A stretch of 64,000 nt of DNA from Bernardetia sp042180575. Its GTDB lineage: Bacteria > Bacteroidota > Bacteroidia > Cytophagales > Bernardetiaceae. Made by a program: the position numbers and the translations under genes. Positions 63,402 through 64,000 of this stretch are shown piece after piece. Numbering within the stretch: position 1 is the first letter of the stretch; every line of letters starts with the position of its first letter. The notes below the pieces were generated by a model. It was given only the letters and a program-made list of their open reading frames with translations. It ran no database searches and was not told where the DNA came from. The stretch spans positions 1,798,001 to 1,862,000 of the forward strand of contig NZ_CP170094.1 of assembly GCF_042180575.1 (NCBI RefSeq), written 5' to 3'.

Positions 63402-64000
63402 TCAATCTTCAAATTCAAAACGCAAATAATTGATTTTTAGACCTTGTTTTTGCGCTCTGTTTTCATAACGTGTACGTATGCCGTGGTGTTCAGGGTAAAG
63501 AGGCGAGTTGTGCAAATCTCTAGTTACAAACAGATTTTTGATTTTATACTTTGATAATTCTTCCAACGTATAATCATAAAGAGGATCATCATCAGTTTTG
63601 ATATGAACTGTTCCTCCTTTTTTTAAGATTTTTTGATACATATCCAAAAAACGAGAGTTGGTAAGACGACGTTTTCTATCTCTTTTTCTCGGACGTGGGT
63701 CTGGATGAATAACCCAAATTTCACTCACTTCATTTTCCTCAAAAAACTCATCTAACTTTTGTATTTCTGCACGCAAAAAAGCGACATTAAAAGATTCATT
63801 ATTTAAAGCATCTGTACTTCCTCGCCATAGTCTATCCCCTTTTACATCTACACCTACAAAATTTTTGTTGGGATAGACTTTTCCTAATCCGACACTATAC
63901 TCGCCATATCCACAAGCAAGTTCTAAAACAATAGGTTGTGAAGATGGAAAATGAGTTTTGTTCCAGTTTCCCTTTAAATTTTTATAGGCTTCATCTTCAA
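63402..64000 (-). CDS. trmB: tRNA (guanine-N7)-methyltransferase, 5' end outside window
   Basis: The open frame continues past the right edge. Visible parts are the SAM motif VLELACGYGEYSVGLGK, VGVDVKGDRLWRGS, IWVIHPDPRPRKRDRKRRLTNSRFLDMY and the C-terminal ENRAQKQGLKINYLRFEFED. TrmB forms m7G46 in tRNA. An apparent start at 63776 is an internal TTG and not the real one. At least the N-terminal residues are missing. Confidence 0.92.
   Translation of the reverse strand, partial: EDEAYKNLKGNWNKTHFPSSQPIVLELACGYGEYSVGLGKVYPNKNFVGVDVKGDRLWRGSTDALNNESFNVAFLRAEIQKLDEFFEENEVSEIWVIHPDPRPRKRDRKRRLTNSRFLDMYQKILKKGGTVHIKTDDDPLYDYTLEELSKYKIKNLFVTRDLHNSPLYPEHHGIRTRYENRAQKQGLKINYLRFEFED

Noticed and set aside
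63402..63776. trmB as a complete 124-residue gene
   Set aside because: The frame stays open to the window edge with the SAM-binding motif upstream; the listed start is internal.

Overview
The window looks like a chromosomal segment of a low-GC member of the Bacteroidota, most likely a Cytophagales-type marine or aquatic bacterium. The evidence is a T9SS C-terminal sorting domain, a TamL-type lipoprotein BamA/TamA homologue, a short RqcH/NFACT protein, DUF4286 and DUF1343 proteins, promoter-like TAnnTTTG boxes and very few Shine-Dalgarno sequences. The genus is not proven by the sequence; an affinity to the Bernardetia/Flexibacter group is only a guess.

Layout. 1-6.6 kb: end of an unknown gene, a STAS/SpoIIAA-like protein, an outer-membrane porin, an NFACT/RqcH homologue and a large propeller-type LytS histidine kinase. 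6.6-10.8 kb: an accessory island with a LRR-Roc-COR-TIR protein, a DUF1016/YhcG-type PDDEXK nuclease lying between two copies of a 36-bp direct repeat, and a small effector-associated-domain-like protein, all with palindromic elements. 10.8-14.3 kb: aldehyde dehydrogenase, its DUF779 companion and a divergent AraC regulator with a clear tandem operator. 14.3-24.1 kb: housekeeping and conserved hypothetical genes (ATL protein, LysM hydrolase, DUF2461, DUF1015, DUF4286, Fur family, fructose-6-phosphate aldolase, AroE, MurQ). 24.6-27.9 kb: a secreted T9SS protein broken by two single-base frameshifts. 28-35 kb: two membrane-anchored unknowns, UvrC, a cysteine-rich lipoprotein and RecA; RecA is preceded by a striking triplicated promoter/inverted-repeat block. 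35-45.5 kb: methyltransferase, TamL, M28 peptidase, the tRNA-Tyr/Gly/Thr-tuf cluster, SecG and NamZ-like DUF1343. 45.6-54.5 kb: membrane proteins, GtrB-like glycosyltransferase, GNAT, degenerate HNH-AP2 protein, Lrp/AsnC regulator, KinB-like histidine kinase and PurL. 54.7-64 kb: a GNAT gene whose 3' end is duplicated around an outer-membrane-protein/serine-hydrolase pair, DnaB with a class 3 intein, three unknown genes with a repeated upstream element, and the 3' part of trmB.

The most unusual signals are: (1) 7-bp-periodic tandem repeats with different unit sequences placed directly upstream of many start codons; (2) the three tandem copies upstream of recA, each with CGTAA-N5-TTACG followed by TAATTTTG; (3) a DnaB intein that starts with Ala and carries the W/C/T signature of class 3 inteins, with a degenerate homing endonuclease; (4) the Roco-TIR/DUF1016/EAD-like island, a plausible conflict or immunity locus; (5) several families of dispersed hairpins. 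No CRISPR array, transposase, rRNA or clear prophage was seen.
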